A stretch of 36,566 bases of DNA. It comes from a virus. The notes under the pieces were generated by a model. The model searched no databases. It saw only the letters and a list, made by a program, of their open reading frames with translations, and was not told the DNA's origin. The stretch is from IMG/VR virus record IMGVR_UViG_3300010354_000244, positions 1 through 36,566 of that record; one strand, written 5' to 3'. Every line of letters starts with the position of its first letter. Position 1 is the first letter of the stretch. The translations under genes were made by a program, and so were the position numbers. Below are positions 12,722 through 21,617 of the stretch, piece after piece.

Positions 12722-13107
12722 CCTGGAAGGCCATCAATTTGAGGGAACGGCGTAGTTACTTCGTTCCGGTTATTTTTCCGCCTATCGAGTTTGCCTTCTC
12801 TTGCCAGTTGATCAACAACGGCTTTCCGGCTGATAGCAGTGCTCATATCTGCAATTTTCGCTGTGAGTGTTGTAACCGTTTCCCTGAGTCTATCTATTTC
12901 AGACCTCAACCGACCAACCTCGTCGTGCAGTCGTGCATTTTCGGCACGCAAACCTTCCATAGCAATCTGCATGGATTTGTGCGCGGAAGCGTCGGCGGCG
13001 TCGTGGGCCATGCTACGTCGGATTTTGCTCCATAGTAGCAAAACTCCCGCAAATGCGCCGACACCCCCGGCGACAATGTGTTCAGTGGCTACGGTTTCGA
13101 TTGGCAT
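12718..13107 (-). CDS. membrane-anchored coiled-coil protein, possible i-spanin
   Basis: The 129-aa product begins MPIETVATEHIVAGGVGAFA. One membrane helix (about 10-27) is followed by a long coiled coil (about 45-95, with ENARLHDEVGRLRSEIDRLR) and a basic tail. This is the architecture of inner-membrane spanins and of DUF2730-type phage proteins. The location just before the endolysin supports a lysis role. No embedded Rz1-like lipoprotein frame was found in the region, so spanin function stays tentative. Start abuts the preceding ejection-protein gene and the stop overlaps the endolysin start (ATGA). Confidence 0.65.
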   Translation of the reverse strand: MPIETVATEHIVAGGVGAFAGVLLLWSKIRRSMAHDAADASAHKSMQIAMEGLRAENARLHDEVGRLRSEIDRLRETVTTLTAKIADMSTAISRKAVVDQLAREGKLDRRKNNRNEVTTPFPQIDGLPG

Positions 13108-13110
13108 GGG

Positions 13111-15951
13111 TTATCTAGCAAGAGCATTAGCGGGTTGAGGGGCTAGAGCATTCTGCGGTTTTTGCGTTTGTTCATCTAACTTTGCCCCCGAAATTCTCGC
13201 CGCTTGCGCCGCAGTTTGCAATGTTTTTCCGGGTACTCCGGCAGTTTTTGCGCGTGCAATAGCTTGTTCCAGCGCCTCTATTGCTGCGTCGGGGTTGATG
13301 TGCATTAGCGTAACCAATTCAACTGCCGAGCGACGGTTAATGCGTTGCTCCAGATTAACCCAGGTGCTGCGGGCAACGGTAGCCGCACGGCTCAATAGCT
13401 GGGGAAACTTGCGTGCAGATATTGCTTGGGTTTCTGCGGCTTCAGTGGCCAGTTCTGCCACATCCGGCGCGGCTACTTTTTTACCGGCTTGCGCCAGCGC
13501 GGCGGCTTGCTGCGCCCTTTTTACATCTTTGGCAACCAAAGACAGGTTTGTTAGTTGCTCAGGCGTAAACCCCTGCGTATCTACTTTGACGCGCTGAATT
13601 ACTTTGGCTTTGTCGCTGAACGCGGCGACGTTTTTAAGCTGCTTACCGACTTCCTGCCCAAACTGCGCTTGTTCCAGTAAATCGTTGTATGCCGCACGGC
13701 CAAGCGCCTGACGGGCTGTGGCCGCGTTCTCAGTGAGGAACTTCACAGCCGCGTCAGCATCCCCAGCTTTCAGCGGGGCCATAGCGCGGTCGGCCACTTC
13801 ACGAGCCAACGCGCTTTGCGCGTCTTTGCCGATCCGCGTCTGCACTTGGCTCATATTGGATGGGTGCTGAAGCGCGTAATCCACCACTTCGCGGGCCGAT
13901 TTTTTGCCGAATTCGCTGGACAACGAGGCAAGTCTCTCGAAACCTTTGCCGAGTTTGGTGGCTTCTTGCTGCACCTGGGTAAGCCGCTGGCGTAGCCCGC
14001 CACCCACTGCGTCAATCTGTCGCCCGTACTTCTGCAAAAACGCGGCAGCGGCTTCGGGCTTTACAGTTTTGGTCGAAGCGTCAACCACTTCGCGCCTAAA
14101 CAAGTCCTCAATGCCTTGTTGTGCAGTTTGTCGCGCAGCAGGGCTATCCCCCAAAGCGGTTAGCAAGTCCCTCGCGCCAGTTTCGGTTTGCAAGATGGTC
14201 CGGGCAATGTTCTCGTCGCCCAATAGCGCCACGTTGCTTGCGCCTTCGCGGAATAGCTTGCTGGCCGTGCCTGTGTAGAACCGATCTGCTACCTCGGTCG
14301 CGTGCGCCCGTTGGGCTGCGGCGTAGGCGTCTTTTGCCTCACGGCTCAGCCCGCTGTTGGCGATTGCTTCGTTTAGCGCACCGCGCATCTTGTTGATGTT
14401 GCCCCGCGCAATGTTGGCTGCGGAATCCGTTGATCCCTTCAGCGCGGCGTAGTCGATGTTCAACGCCTTGCCGAGTGCAGATGCCTGTTCCAAGTTCACG
14501 ACAGGCGGCAGCTCAGGCGGCGCGGGCTGTTTCATCTTGCTCGTTACCAACCCCTTGCCTACTGCTTCCTCGGGGGCTGCTTTTGCGCCGTACAGTTCGA
14601 GCACTTTCGCCGTTTCCGGCGCAAGGCCCTTGAGTTGCGTAATAGGCTGATCTCGAATGATGCCAGCACGCGCCACCACCGATTCAAAGGGGATGGCGGG
14701 CGTATCACCCGCCAGTTGCATAGCTTGTGTATACGCGGCAGTAACTCGCGTTTTGGCTGCGTTCAGTTCCGTTTCAGCCGCCCCGGCCAGCACGCCGCCG
14801 ATCTCAAGCTGCGACACATCAGGCAAAGATTTAGCCAACGCGGTTTGCGCGGTTTGCACCTCGTTTCGAGCTTGCGCCAGCCCTTGCATAAGTTGGTCAC
14901 GCACGGCGCGGAGTTCGGTCTGGGCTTCTGGCCGCAAAGCGTTTACGCGGGTTTGTAGCTGCTGCTCTACCCGCGCCAATTGGTCTTGCAACGCGCTTAC
15001 GCGCTTCTGCGCCGCAGCGTAAATCTGACGGTTGGCCTTGGGGGATGCGGCAGCAAGGCGGGCTTCCATCGCCGCAAGCGTGGGCGTGGCCGCGCCGCCC
15101 TCCACTAAGCGTTCAGTCATCGTGGGGGTGAAACCCGGCGTGGTTTCCATACCCTTTGTGGCTCGCAAAGCGTTTACCAGGGCTTGCGGGTCGTCGGTTG
15201 CTCCCAACAGTGCCCGTTGTGCAACAAGGCTTGGCTGCACATACGGCTCGATCAAACCTCGATACACACCAGACACTGCGCCGCGCACTGGTGCCACTAC
15301 TGCGGGCACTGCTGCGCCTATAGCCGCCCCCATTCCGGCATCTTCTGGACTGATTAGCGCCGTACTGGCGGCACCGCCAGCCGCCCCGCCACCCAGGCGC
15401 AGTGCCGCGCCTTTAAGGGCTGTTTTTACGCCGGTCGGGGCCAAGCCGCCGAACTCAAGCGCCCGCACTACAGACGGCGCAGCGCCCGCAGCTTTTGCGG
15501 TTGTGGCGAGCGCGGCGGGCGTCCCTATAGTGCTGAGAACTTCCCCGCCAATTTGGCCGCCTTTGAAAGCCAAACTTTCGGGGTCAGCCCCCAGTGTTTG
15601 CAGCGCGGCAGTCATGGCCTGCCCGCGTTCTTTTACGCGGGGCAAAAAGGTTTCGGCGGGCTGTGCGGTTACGCGGCCCGATACAAGCTGCGGCAACGCT
15701 TGCAGTACGCCTGTCGGCCCTGGTAGCTGTGTGCGGGCCAATTCTGCAATGGTCGCGCCCATTGACCCAACACCCCTAAGCAAGCCACCGTAAATATCCC
15801 GCGCCATTTGCGCGTTCTTTTCGATTAGCGAAGGTGCTGGGGCAGGGGCTTTTGTGAGGGCTTCTGCGGGGGCGACTGTTGCTTCCTGCGCTCGCAAACG
15901 AGCGCGGGCTAACGCAAGTGCTTTTTTCTGCTCAAGCGTCATTTCTTCCAT
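13111..15951 (-). CDS. large ejection (DNA transfer) protein, gp16-like
   Basis: The 946-aa protein opens MEEMTLEQKKALALARARLR and is overwhelmingly alpha-helical, Ala/Gln-rich and without catalytic motifs I can name. A hydrophobic Gly/Ala-rich stretch lies at about 130-210. It is the third and largest of three consecutive helical virion proteins, matching the position of P22 gp16 after gp7 and gp20, which are ejected to form a channel for DNA entry. The ATG at 15951 is chosen for its GAGGAA ribosome site; it overlaps the upstream gene by 13 nt. The homology assignment is by order and composition. Confidence 0.7.
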   Translation of the reverse strand: MEEMTLEQKKALALARARLRAQEATVAPAEALTKAPAPAPSLIEKNAQMARDIYGGLLRGVGSMGATIAELARTQLPGPTGVLQALPQLVSGRVTAQPAETFLPRVKERGQAMTAALQTLGADPESLAFKGGQIGGEVLSTIGTPAALATTAKAAGAAPSVVRALEFGGLAPTGVKTALKGAALRLGGGAAGGAASTALISPEDAGMGAAIGAAVPAVVAPVRGAVSGVYRGLIEPYVQPSLVAQRALLGATDDPQALVNALRATKGMETTPGFTPTMTERLVEGGAATPTLAAMEARLAAASPKANRQIYAAAQKRVSALQDQLARVEQQLQTRVNALRPEAQTELRAVRDQLMQGLAQARNEVQTAQTALAKSLPDVSQLEIGGVLAGAAETELNAAKTRVTAAYTQAMQLAGDTPAIPFESVVARAGIIRDQPITQLKGLAPETAKVLELYGAKAAPEEAVGKGLVTSKMKQPAPPELPPVVNLEQASALGKALNIDYAALKGSTDSAANIARGNINKMRGALNEAIANSGLSREAKDAYAAAQRAHATEVADRFYTGTASKLFREGASNVALLGDENIARTILQTETGARDLLTALGDSPAARQTAQQGIEDLFRREVVDASTKTVKPEAAAAFLQKYGRQIDAVGGGLRQRLTQVQQEATKLGKGFERLASLSSEFGKKSAREVVDYALQHPSNMSQVQTRIGKDAQSALAREVADRAMAPLKAGDADAAVKFLTENAATARQALGRAAYNDLLEQAQFGQEVGKQLKNVAAFSDKAKVIQRVKVDTQGFTPEQLTNLSLVAKDVKRAQQAAALAQAGKKVAAPDVAELATEAAETQAISARKFPQLLSRAATVARSTWVNLEQRINRRSAVELVTLMHINPDAAIEALEQAIARAKTAGVPGKTLQTAAQAARISGAKLDEQTQKPQNALAPQPANALAR

Positions 15952-17264
15952 AGCGCCCGTTCCTCTGGTGTCATGACATTCCAAAGCGCCGGATCAACCC
16001 CCGTTGGCACCCCGCCTGACGGCTCGGAAGGTTTTTTATCGGTTTTTTGTCGGTCTTTTTCGACTTGCCTTTCAACCCCTGCAATAACACTGTCCAACTG
16101 CCCAAGTGTCTCCCGCACAGTTTCTATTGATTGCCGTGGGTTGGTAAGCGCATTCAACCAAGTTTGCAATTCGACGTTAGAGTTCATTTGTTGGGCAGAC
16201 GCGCCCGTAGCGTTTTTGATGTGACTCAACAATCTTTGGCGCGAATTTGCAATGTTGTCTCTTAGCGTCTGCGCTTTCGTTGCGACTGTTCTTTCAAATC
16301 CTTGGCCCATTTCAGACGAGCGAACTGACGCCAATATGTTTTCAGGCGCGGTGCGGGAAGGGCTAGGCATAGCCCTCATATCGTTCAAGTTTTCGTAGTA
16401 CCCCAGTACCGTCCCAAGTTCTTGCGACAGCATGATTTTCGCTTCAGATTGCGCTTGCGCTTTGGCTTGTTGCGCGGGGGTGCCTACAGGCACCCTTGCG
16501 GGTGCTGCCGCTGGCGCTGCTGCTGCTGGTGCTGCTGCTGGCTGGCGCTGCGCGGGTGCAGCTTTAGGCGATGGCGGGGCGGTGTAAATTCGCTTCCCCT
16601 CTGGCGAAACCAACACCTGCCCTGGGGTCATCAGAATTGGCTTATCAAGTTCTTGTTGCCTTAGATGTTCCGCCACAGTCGCCGCGCCAGTCGTCGCACG
16701 TTCCAAGTATTGCGCGATTGCTTGCGGGCCGCCTTGCGCTATGCGGGCAATTTCAGCGCGGCCACGTTCAGCCGTTGCACCAAAATTTTTAACCAAATAC
16801 GAATTCATGTCCGGGTCTGCATGAGTCGCTTCATGCAAGGCCATAATTCGTTCTGCGGCGTCAGGCGCGGCAGGGTCGATTTGCGCCAAATAGTCCCGCG
16901 CATCTTCGGCTTTGCTGCGGATAATGTTAAGCCGCGATTTTTCGCTGGCCATTTGTCGGGTGTCTTGCGCCGCCCGCGCCTCTTCAAACTGGGGCGTAAG
17001 GTAGCCTAGCCCCCGCCTAGCCGCTGCGGCGGTCAATTTGTTGTAGTCTACGGTCCCCTGCGGGGTTACGGCTTCACGGTACAAGCCGCGCAAAGCGTTT
17101 TGTTCTTGCCGCGCTTGTTCTTCTTGGGCGATTTGCATTTGCATCAGCGCGTTCTGCTGCTGCGCTGCCTGCGCTTGCATAGCGCGTTTGTATTGCTCTA
17201 GCGGGTTTTCAATTTGAGCCCCTCGAAACCCCATAGCGATAGAAGGATCAAGCGCCATTGCCAA
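15939..17264 (-). CDS. ejection (DNA transfer) protein, gp20-like
   Basis: The 441-aa product starts MAMALDPSIAMGFRGAQIEN and continues with a Gln/Ala coiled coil (QYKRAMQAQAAQQQNALMQM). A proline/alanine low-complexity linker (PAAAPAAAAPAAAPARVP, about 240-260) separates two helical halves, and the C-terminus carries LWNVMTPEERALWKK. This layout is common in the middle ejection protein of P22-like phages. A GGAGGT ribosome site lies in the end of the preceding gene. It probably leaves the virion with the DNA. Confidence 0.7.
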   Translation of the reverse strand: MAMALDPSIAMGFRGAQIENPLEQYKRAMQAQAAQQQNALMQMQIAQEEQARQEQNALRGLYREAVTPQGTVDYNKLTAAAARRGLGYLTPQFEEARAAQDTRQMASEKSRLNIIRSKAEDARDYLAQIDPAAPDAAERIMALHEATHADPDMNSYLVKNFGATAERGRAEIARIAQGGPQAIAQYLERATTGAATVAEHLRQQELDKPILMTPGQVLVSPEGKRIYTAPPSPKAAPAQRQPAAAPAAAAPAAAPARVPVGTPAQQAKAQAQSEAKIMLSQELGTVLGYYENLNDMRAMPSPSRTAPENILASVRSSEMGQGFERTVATKAQTLRDNIANSRQRLLSHIKNATGASAQQMNSNVELQTWLNALTNPRQSIETVRETLGQLDSVIAGVERQVEKDRQKTDKKPSEPSGGVPTGVDPALWNVMTPEERALWKK

Positions 17265-17924
17265 TTACCTCCAAGCCGCGTGCCGAGCGGGGTACTGCGC
17301 GTCAGCCTGACCAGCTTGCAGCATTTTCAAATAATTCTGCCCGCCCATGTAGTTTCCAAGAGAGCCCAAACCTTGCGAAATAGCGTTCGCCGTGCCGATA
17401 TAGCCTGACGCCCGCGCATTCGCGCCTTGCAACATCAGATTACCTACGTTAGCCCCCATCTGCCCCGCGTAACCCGCCATCTGATTAGATGCGGTTTGCC
17501 CGATTCCGGCAAGCGCGGCGGTAGTGTTGTATTGCGTCAAAGCGCGGTTGTAGGCGTTCTGGTACTCTTGGGATGCCAAGTCTTGCCCAAACCGTTGTGC
17601 GGCCCGCATAGTGCCGCCTGACAGCAAGCCGCCCCTAGCTGCGGCTGATCGCTCTAGTGCTTTCATACCTTCGGACAAACGAAACGCATACCCGGGGTCT
17701 TGGGTCAAGTCCACTTGCCCAGTAAACCCAGTACCTATTTTAGCCAGCGCATTAGCCCCGGCCAAACGCCAGGGCTCGTTAAGTTCCAATTGTTTTTGGA
17801 ACATTTCACGCTGTAGGGCCTCTGCGCTTTTAGCTGCGTCAGACTGAGTTTTCGCCGCTCTACGCGATGCGCTTGCGTTTAAAACCGCAGAGCCTACCGC
17901 TACCCCAACACTCCACCAAGTCAT
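17265..17924 (-). CDS. ejection (DNA transfer) protein, gp7-like
   Basis: The 219-aa protein begins MTWWSVGVAVGSAVLNASAS with a hydrophobic N-terminal segment, followed by KSAEALQREMFQKQLELNEP and a Gly/Ala-rich middle with RGGLLSGGTMRAAQRFGQDL and ASQEYQNAYNRAL. These are recurrent signatures of the smallest podoviral ejection protein (P22 gp7 or DNA transfer protein group). It is followed without a gap by the gp20-like gene. The membrane-active N-terminus fits a role in crossing the host envelope. Confidence 0.8.
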   Translation of the reverse strand: MTWWSVGVAVGSAVLNASASRRAAKTQSDAAKSAEALQREMFQKQLELNEPWRLAGANALAKIGTGFTGQVDLTQDPGYAFRLSEGMKALERSAAARGGLLSGGTMRAAQRFGQDLASQEYQNAYNRALTQYNTTAALAGIGQTASNQMAGYAGQMGANVGNLMLQGANARASGYIGTANAISQGLGSLGNYMGGQNYLKMLQAGQADAQYPARHAAWR

Positions 17925-17926
17925 AA

Positions 17927-18394
17927 TTACGCCTCGATCTGGGTATGTTTGATTTTGTTCCCTGCATCGTACATGGATTTAGGGTCTCGCTCTATCAATT
18001 CTGTTTCGGCAGCTTCAGGTGTTTGCGCGTCGGTTGCGTGGAACGTCATGCAAACCGCATCCGTCAATGCGTACACAGCGCGTTTTGCGCCCGGTTTGCT
18101 GAGAAACAAATGCGGCCCCGTTACTTCCTCTACGTGGCCGCTTCCGTCCGTAATCGCCACCGTACCTGACGCGATGAAATAGAAATGTTCTTTTTTGTGT
18201 ACCGCCCCAACAACCAAAACGCCCGCAGGGCGAAACACTTGGCGGCAGTACATTCCGCCGTGAAAATAGTGTTTTGTCTCAGGCTCGTATTGTGGCAGTT
18301 CCGAAAGTTGCTGCTGCAAAACGTCGATTTTTTGCCTCAGTACGTTTGGCAGCGCAATGTCGAACCCTTCGCCGTAGGTGACAGTTAAGCTCAT
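17927..18394 (-). CDS. cupin-like virion-region protein
   Basis: The 155-aa product has a small double-stranded beta-helix pattern: HYFHGGMYCRQVFRPAGVLV, then GAVHKKEHFYFIASGTVAIT, with the paired His/Glu (HKKEHF) and a G(T)VAITDG turn characteristic of cupin barrels. Such proteins recur just before ejection genes in podoviruses; whether they bind metal or sugar is unknown. The start overlaps the preceding gene by four bases (ATGA). Annotating it as a structural accessory is reasonable but unproven. Confidence 0.7.
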   Translation of the reverse strand: MSLTVTYGEGFDIALPNVLRQKIDVLQQQLSELPQYEPETKHYFHGGMYCRQVFRPAGVLVVGAVHKKEHFYFIASGTVAITDGSGHVEEVTGPHLFLSKPGAKRAVYALTDAVCMTFHATDAQTPEAAETELIERDPKSMYDAGNKIKHTQIEA

Positions 18395-18732
18395 TGCGTA
18401 ATCTCACGGCCAGATGCGCGAATGTTGAGGGCCGCAGCTTGGCTGGCCAGGGTGGAGATAAAGCCCCCCGGCGCGATTGCAGACCCCACCAATTCAGGAA
18501 AAGTGTACGTTTCGTTTGGCTGCAACGTGCGCGACGACACAATTTTGTTGGTATTGGTGGCGGTGCCCCCTACCGTCACCAGATTAACGATGATTGACCT
18601 AGCAACAGTGTCGTAGTTCGTGCAAGTGAATTTATCAATGATGGCGTGGACGCCTGTGGGGGCTGTGTACTGAATGGTGTCGATAGCTTCCACAGACTTA
18701 GCTGGAATCAAAACTTTGACATACACGCTCAT
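18391..18732 (-). CDS. small beta-rich virion-region protein, 113 aa
   Basis: The product begins MSVYVKVLIPAKSVEAIDTI and alternates short beta strands with Thr/Val-rich segments (CTNYDTVARSIIVNLVTVGG). This resembles small jelly-roll decoration or fibre-tip proteins. Longer in-frame starts upstream overlie the membrane-protein gene and are not used. It shares ATGA overlaps on both sides. The family is not recognised with confidence. Confidence 0.6.
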   Translation of the reverse strand: MSVYVKVLIPAKSVEAIDTIQYTAPTGVHAIIDKFTCTNYDTVARSIIVNLVTVGGTATNTNKIVSSRTLQPNETYTFPELVGSAIAPGGFISTLASQAAALNIRASGREITQ

Positions 18733-18974
18733 TTGAACACCTCCAACAAGGCCCAAGCCGCCCACCCTGGGGCTGCGGTCGCTACCGCGTCCCACACATC
18801 CACCACCCCCTCGCGCCGATACCACTGCTGCGCTTCATAGAAGATGCCAAACATGGTGGCTACGAAGGCCAGCGCAGCGCCCAAACGCCAGTGCGCCAAT
18901 GATACCGCCGCAAGTGTAACCACTACAGCGGCGACACCCATCACGATATGCAAAACTTTATCCTTGGCGATCAT
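18729..18974 (-). CDS. membrane protein, 81 aa
   Basis: The product MIAKDKVLHIVMGVAAVVVT continues with two membrane helices (about 10-27 and 33-48) and a third hydrophobic patch near the C-terminus (VATAAPGWAAWALLEVF). The pattern KxLHxxxG, then ExxQ and DVxA(T), is shared with small phage proteins sometimes annotated as lipoprotein-like or RzoR-like, but no lipobox is present. It starts inside the tailspike stop (ATGA). It may serve lysis or superinfection exclusion. Confidence 0.6.
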   Translation of the reverse strand: MIAKDKVLHIVMGVAAVVVTLAAVSLAHWRLGAALAFVATMFGIFYEAQQWYRREGVVDVWDAVATAAPGWAAWALLEVFK

Positions 18975-20773
18975 ACGATGCCCACCCATACGCCAGCGCG
19001 TTTTTGATAAATGGTTGTCATGGGGCCGCCATCGCTGCGGAAATAGAAATCCCCATTGTTTCCGCCAGCATTCGGGCCGGTGCCCGAATTTAACGGCGCA
19101 CCTGTACCGGCCAAGAATCCGGTAACTTGTTGCTGGCCGCCTCCCGGAACGCCGGGGTAGATGTGTCTGCCTGAGCCAATCGTGCCGAATTCTGGAAGAA
19201 TGAAAAAGTTATCCGTCAGGCTCGAAGTGCCGCCCCAATAGAAATTGCCATTTTTGAGCATTCGCCCGCGCGTCACACCGTCGATGTCGATGTTAAAAAC
19301 GCCGTTTTGGTTGCCAACAAAGCCATTCCAGAATGCCACCTTAGCGGATACCGGGTCGGTACTTTTGAACGCGATTTGCTCGAATGCGTTTGTATTGTCA
19401 GCCGTATAGGCAAGATTAACCACCGCCCCAAGGTCTGAATTAACAACCTTGGTGGTAGGTGGGGCCATGTTTGCGCCGCCGTTAGTGTGTGCAAACTTAC
19501 TGCTTTCAATCAGGAATTGACCTTGACCAGACACATTCGTATTCAGGAAAAGGTCTGGCCAAGTGGCATTTCCAGGGGTTGACCGGCAGTTGCGAATGAT
19601 TACCTGAGTGGATGGAGGCCCAGCCCCTTTATCAACGCTGAATTGATAGTACCCGGTAGGGATAGAAACGTCGTAAGCCATGCAATTGTCGATAATTGCA
19701 TGAGTCACGCTCAACAATCGAATACTGCCTGATGCTGGGAACTCAAACACACCATCGCGCACAGTGATGTTGAACGCTGCGCCGCCAGGGTTTGTGCTCT
19801 CGATGTGGATAGCTGGTTTACCTGTAGAGTTTTGCTGCATACAGGTTGACCAGAATTTGTCAATCACTACGGAATTGACGGTCGTGCAAGCAATGTTGAT
19901 GGCCGGATTGGTGTTTGCCGGTTCATACGCAAACTCAAAGTCATGGAACCACAAAGAACCAATGTACTCAGAAGGGCCTACGCCGTACAAAACACATTTT
20001 GAAGCGTTGCGCTGCAACAGGGCGCACCCGTCCACCTCGATTTTGGCGACAATGCCTGAGCCAGACCAATTGAACACATGGCCACCGCCCGGCTGAGATT
20101 CGATTTCTAGGTCACGGAAGCATATTTCAGTGAGCGCTTCCGAAGAATTACGGAAAATATCGCTGTTGGTGCTGAAAATTTTTGACTTGTTGTTGGCACC
20201 TTGCAACGCGGCTTTCCCCGGCCCCCGATAGGTGACGTTCCGCGTCATAACGATAGGTGCCGTGACTCGGTACTCTCCAACAGGGAAATACAAAGTGCCG
20301 CCGCCGACTGTGGCCAAATACGCCTGCGCTTCATTTATGGCAAGCGTAGCGTCGTCGCCAGGAAGGCCAGTTGCGCCGAAATCCTTTACCGATACAAAGT
20401 CGCGCAGTTTGCTCTCTACTGTCCGGACATCCGCCCCTGGCCCTGCAGGTAAGAAACCCACAAGCGCAGACCCGCCTGAAGTTGCCAGCTGTTGCAGCGT
20501 AACCGCGCCGCCAACATTGTCCACTGTCCACACATCTACGTCAGTGGCCGTAGTCAAGCGCAGCTTATACAGCGCGGAGCCGAGCCATACCGAGGCTTCA
20601 CCTCGACTATCGAGAATGACAGGGTTGGTGTTTGGGGTGTTGCCGCTGGCGTCTGTGTAAGTGACGATTGGCGTAGTGGTCCCTGCTTCAAAACTGTAGA
20701 GTTTGCCGCCCACAAGCGGGTTGCCGTTAGCGTCAAAAAACTGAAGCTTAGGTGTTGGTGAAATGACAGCCAT
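18971..20773 (-). CDS. tailspike with pectate-lyase-like beta-helix
   Basis: The 600-aa protein has a virion-binding head (1-95; KLQFFDANGNPLVGGKLYSF, NTNPVILDSRGEASVWLG) typical of podoviral tail fibres. A linker SALVGF...KLRDFVSVKDFG (102-133) follows, then a right-handed beta-helix (about 134-480; GGTLYFPVGEYRVTAPIVMT and repeated short V/I strands) and a Gly/Asn-rich C-terminal domain (about 530-600). Such spikes bind, and often cut, surface polysaccharide. Catalytic residues cannot be assigned by eye. The linker is shared with the 495-aa fibre at 23389, indicating module exchange. Confidence 0.85.
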   Translation of the reverse strand: MAVISPTPKLQFFDANGNPLVGGKLYSFEAGTTTPIVTYTDASGNTPNTNPVILDSRGEASVWLGSALYKLRLTTATDVDVWTVDNVGGAVTLQQLATSGGSALVGFLPAGPGADVRTVESKLRDFVSVKDFGATGLPGDDATLAINEAQAYLATVGGGTLYFPVGEYRVTAPIVMTRNVTYRGPGKAALQGANNKSKIFSTNSDIFRNSSEALTEICFRDLEIESQPGGGHVFNWSGSGIVAKIEVDGCALLQRNASKCVLYGVGPSEYIGSLWFHDFEFAYEPANTNPAINIACTTVNSVVIDKFWSTCMQQNSTGKPAIHIESTNPGGAAFNITVRDGVFEFPASGSIRLLSVTHAIIDNCMAYDVSIPTGYYQFSVDKGAGPPSTQVIIRNCRSTPGNATWPDLFLNTNVSGQGQFLIESSKFAHTNGGANMAPPTTKVVNSDLGAVVNLAYTADNTNAFEQIAFKSTDPVSAKVAFWNGFVGNQNGVFNIDIDGVTRGRMLKNGNFYWGGTSSLTDNFFILPEFGTIGSGRHIYPGVPGGGQQQVTGFLAGTGAPLNSGTGPNAGGNNGDFYFRSDGGPMTTIYQKRAGVWVGIV

Positions 20774-20785
20774 GTGTACCTCGAA

Positions 20786-21613
20786 TCAATGGGGGTCTAT
20801 GTTGTTGGTGACGGTCAAAATTGCCGATGGCACTGTGGGATGTAGCGACACGCTAGGCGTAGCGGTTAGCTCTACCCGAACATCGTTAGTAGCCCACATG
20901 ATCTCAAAATAATCATCTGCCTTAAACTGATACAGGTAGTTCCAAGCCGCCACTTTATCGTCATCGTTGCCTTTTAACACAAGGCGGCGTGTGGTGTTGG
21001 CAACATCGCTATTGTTTACCTTTAGCCACACATGAACGGTGTGGTCGCCGCTATGGGTGTTATCAAACTGCAAGCTAATTTGAATGTTGTACACCCCTTC
21101 ACGGTCTACGTAAACCTTTGACCGTGTGGACGTAGGGATAGACACGCCAAGAGATAGCTCTTCAGTGTCGTAAGTCACGGCATACGCGGTGTCGGGGAGC
21201 GCCGCACGTTGTGTTGTGGTGCTGTTGAACGCCCCGTATCGCGCAGGGGATATGTGCGGGGTATTGGCAGGGCCGACTGCAAGCGATTGTACTGCGTTTT
21301 GCAGTACTGCCACTTCTTCCCGCAAGCAGCAAGTTTTTACTTCTAGCCCTTGCGCGGTTTTCTGTAGTTCTGCGACATCGGCCTCCGCGCCGGGGTTTTG
21401 CGCGGCTAGTTGTGCATTTTGCGCCGCGTTTGCAATTTCGCCCGCCAAGTCGGAAACTGGCGGCCCTTTGAGCATACCGTCTACTTTTTCCGCTTCTTTG
21501 AACAAGCTCAAAAGGAACATATACCAAGAACGGTCAATCAAACCCGTTTCTAGGTCGATAACCGGCACACGCGGGGGCGTGATAGGCGTCGGTGTCGCGC
21601 TTGGAAGGCTCAT
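20786..21613 (-). CDS. tail protein with C1q-like C-terminal domain
   Basis: The 275-aa product has an N-terminal proline-rich segment followed by VIDLETGLIDRSWYMFLLSL, a motif common in short phage structural proteins. A coiled coil (about 70-110, EVAVLQNAVQSLAVG) leads into a beta-sandwich (about 140-275; YVDREGVYNIQISLQF, HVWLKVNNSDV, YLYQFKADDYFEI) resembling C1q/TNF-type heads used in receptor binding. Start at ATG 21613 follows the gp10-like stop by 4 bases; an upstream ATG at 21652 is the alternative. Confidence 0.7.
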   Translation of the reverse strand: MSLPSATPTPITPPRVPVIDLETGLIDRSWYMFLLSLFKEAEKVDGMLKGPPVSDLAGEIANAAQNAQLAAQNPGAEADVAELQKTAQGLEVKTCCLREEVAVLQNAVQSLAVGPANTPHISPARYGAFNSTTTQRAALPDTAYAVTYDTEELSLGVSIPTSTRSKVYVDREGVYNIQISLQFDNTHSGDHTVHVWLKVNNSDVANTTRRLVLKGNDDDKVAAWNYLYQFKADDYFEIMWATNDVRVELTATPSVSLHPTVPSAILTVTNNIDPH

Positions 21614-21617
21614 GGGG

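Noticed and set aside
12718-13107. An embedded Rz1-like outer-membrane spanin gene inside the coiled-coil protein gene.
   Set aside because: I read the same-strand alternative starts across the region and every candidate hits a stop within a few codons; no lipobox frame exists.
13111-15951. A lytic transglycosylase domain in the large ejection protein.
   Set aside because: No catalytic Glu motif or compact globular domain could be found; the sequence is helical and Ala/Gln-rich throughout.
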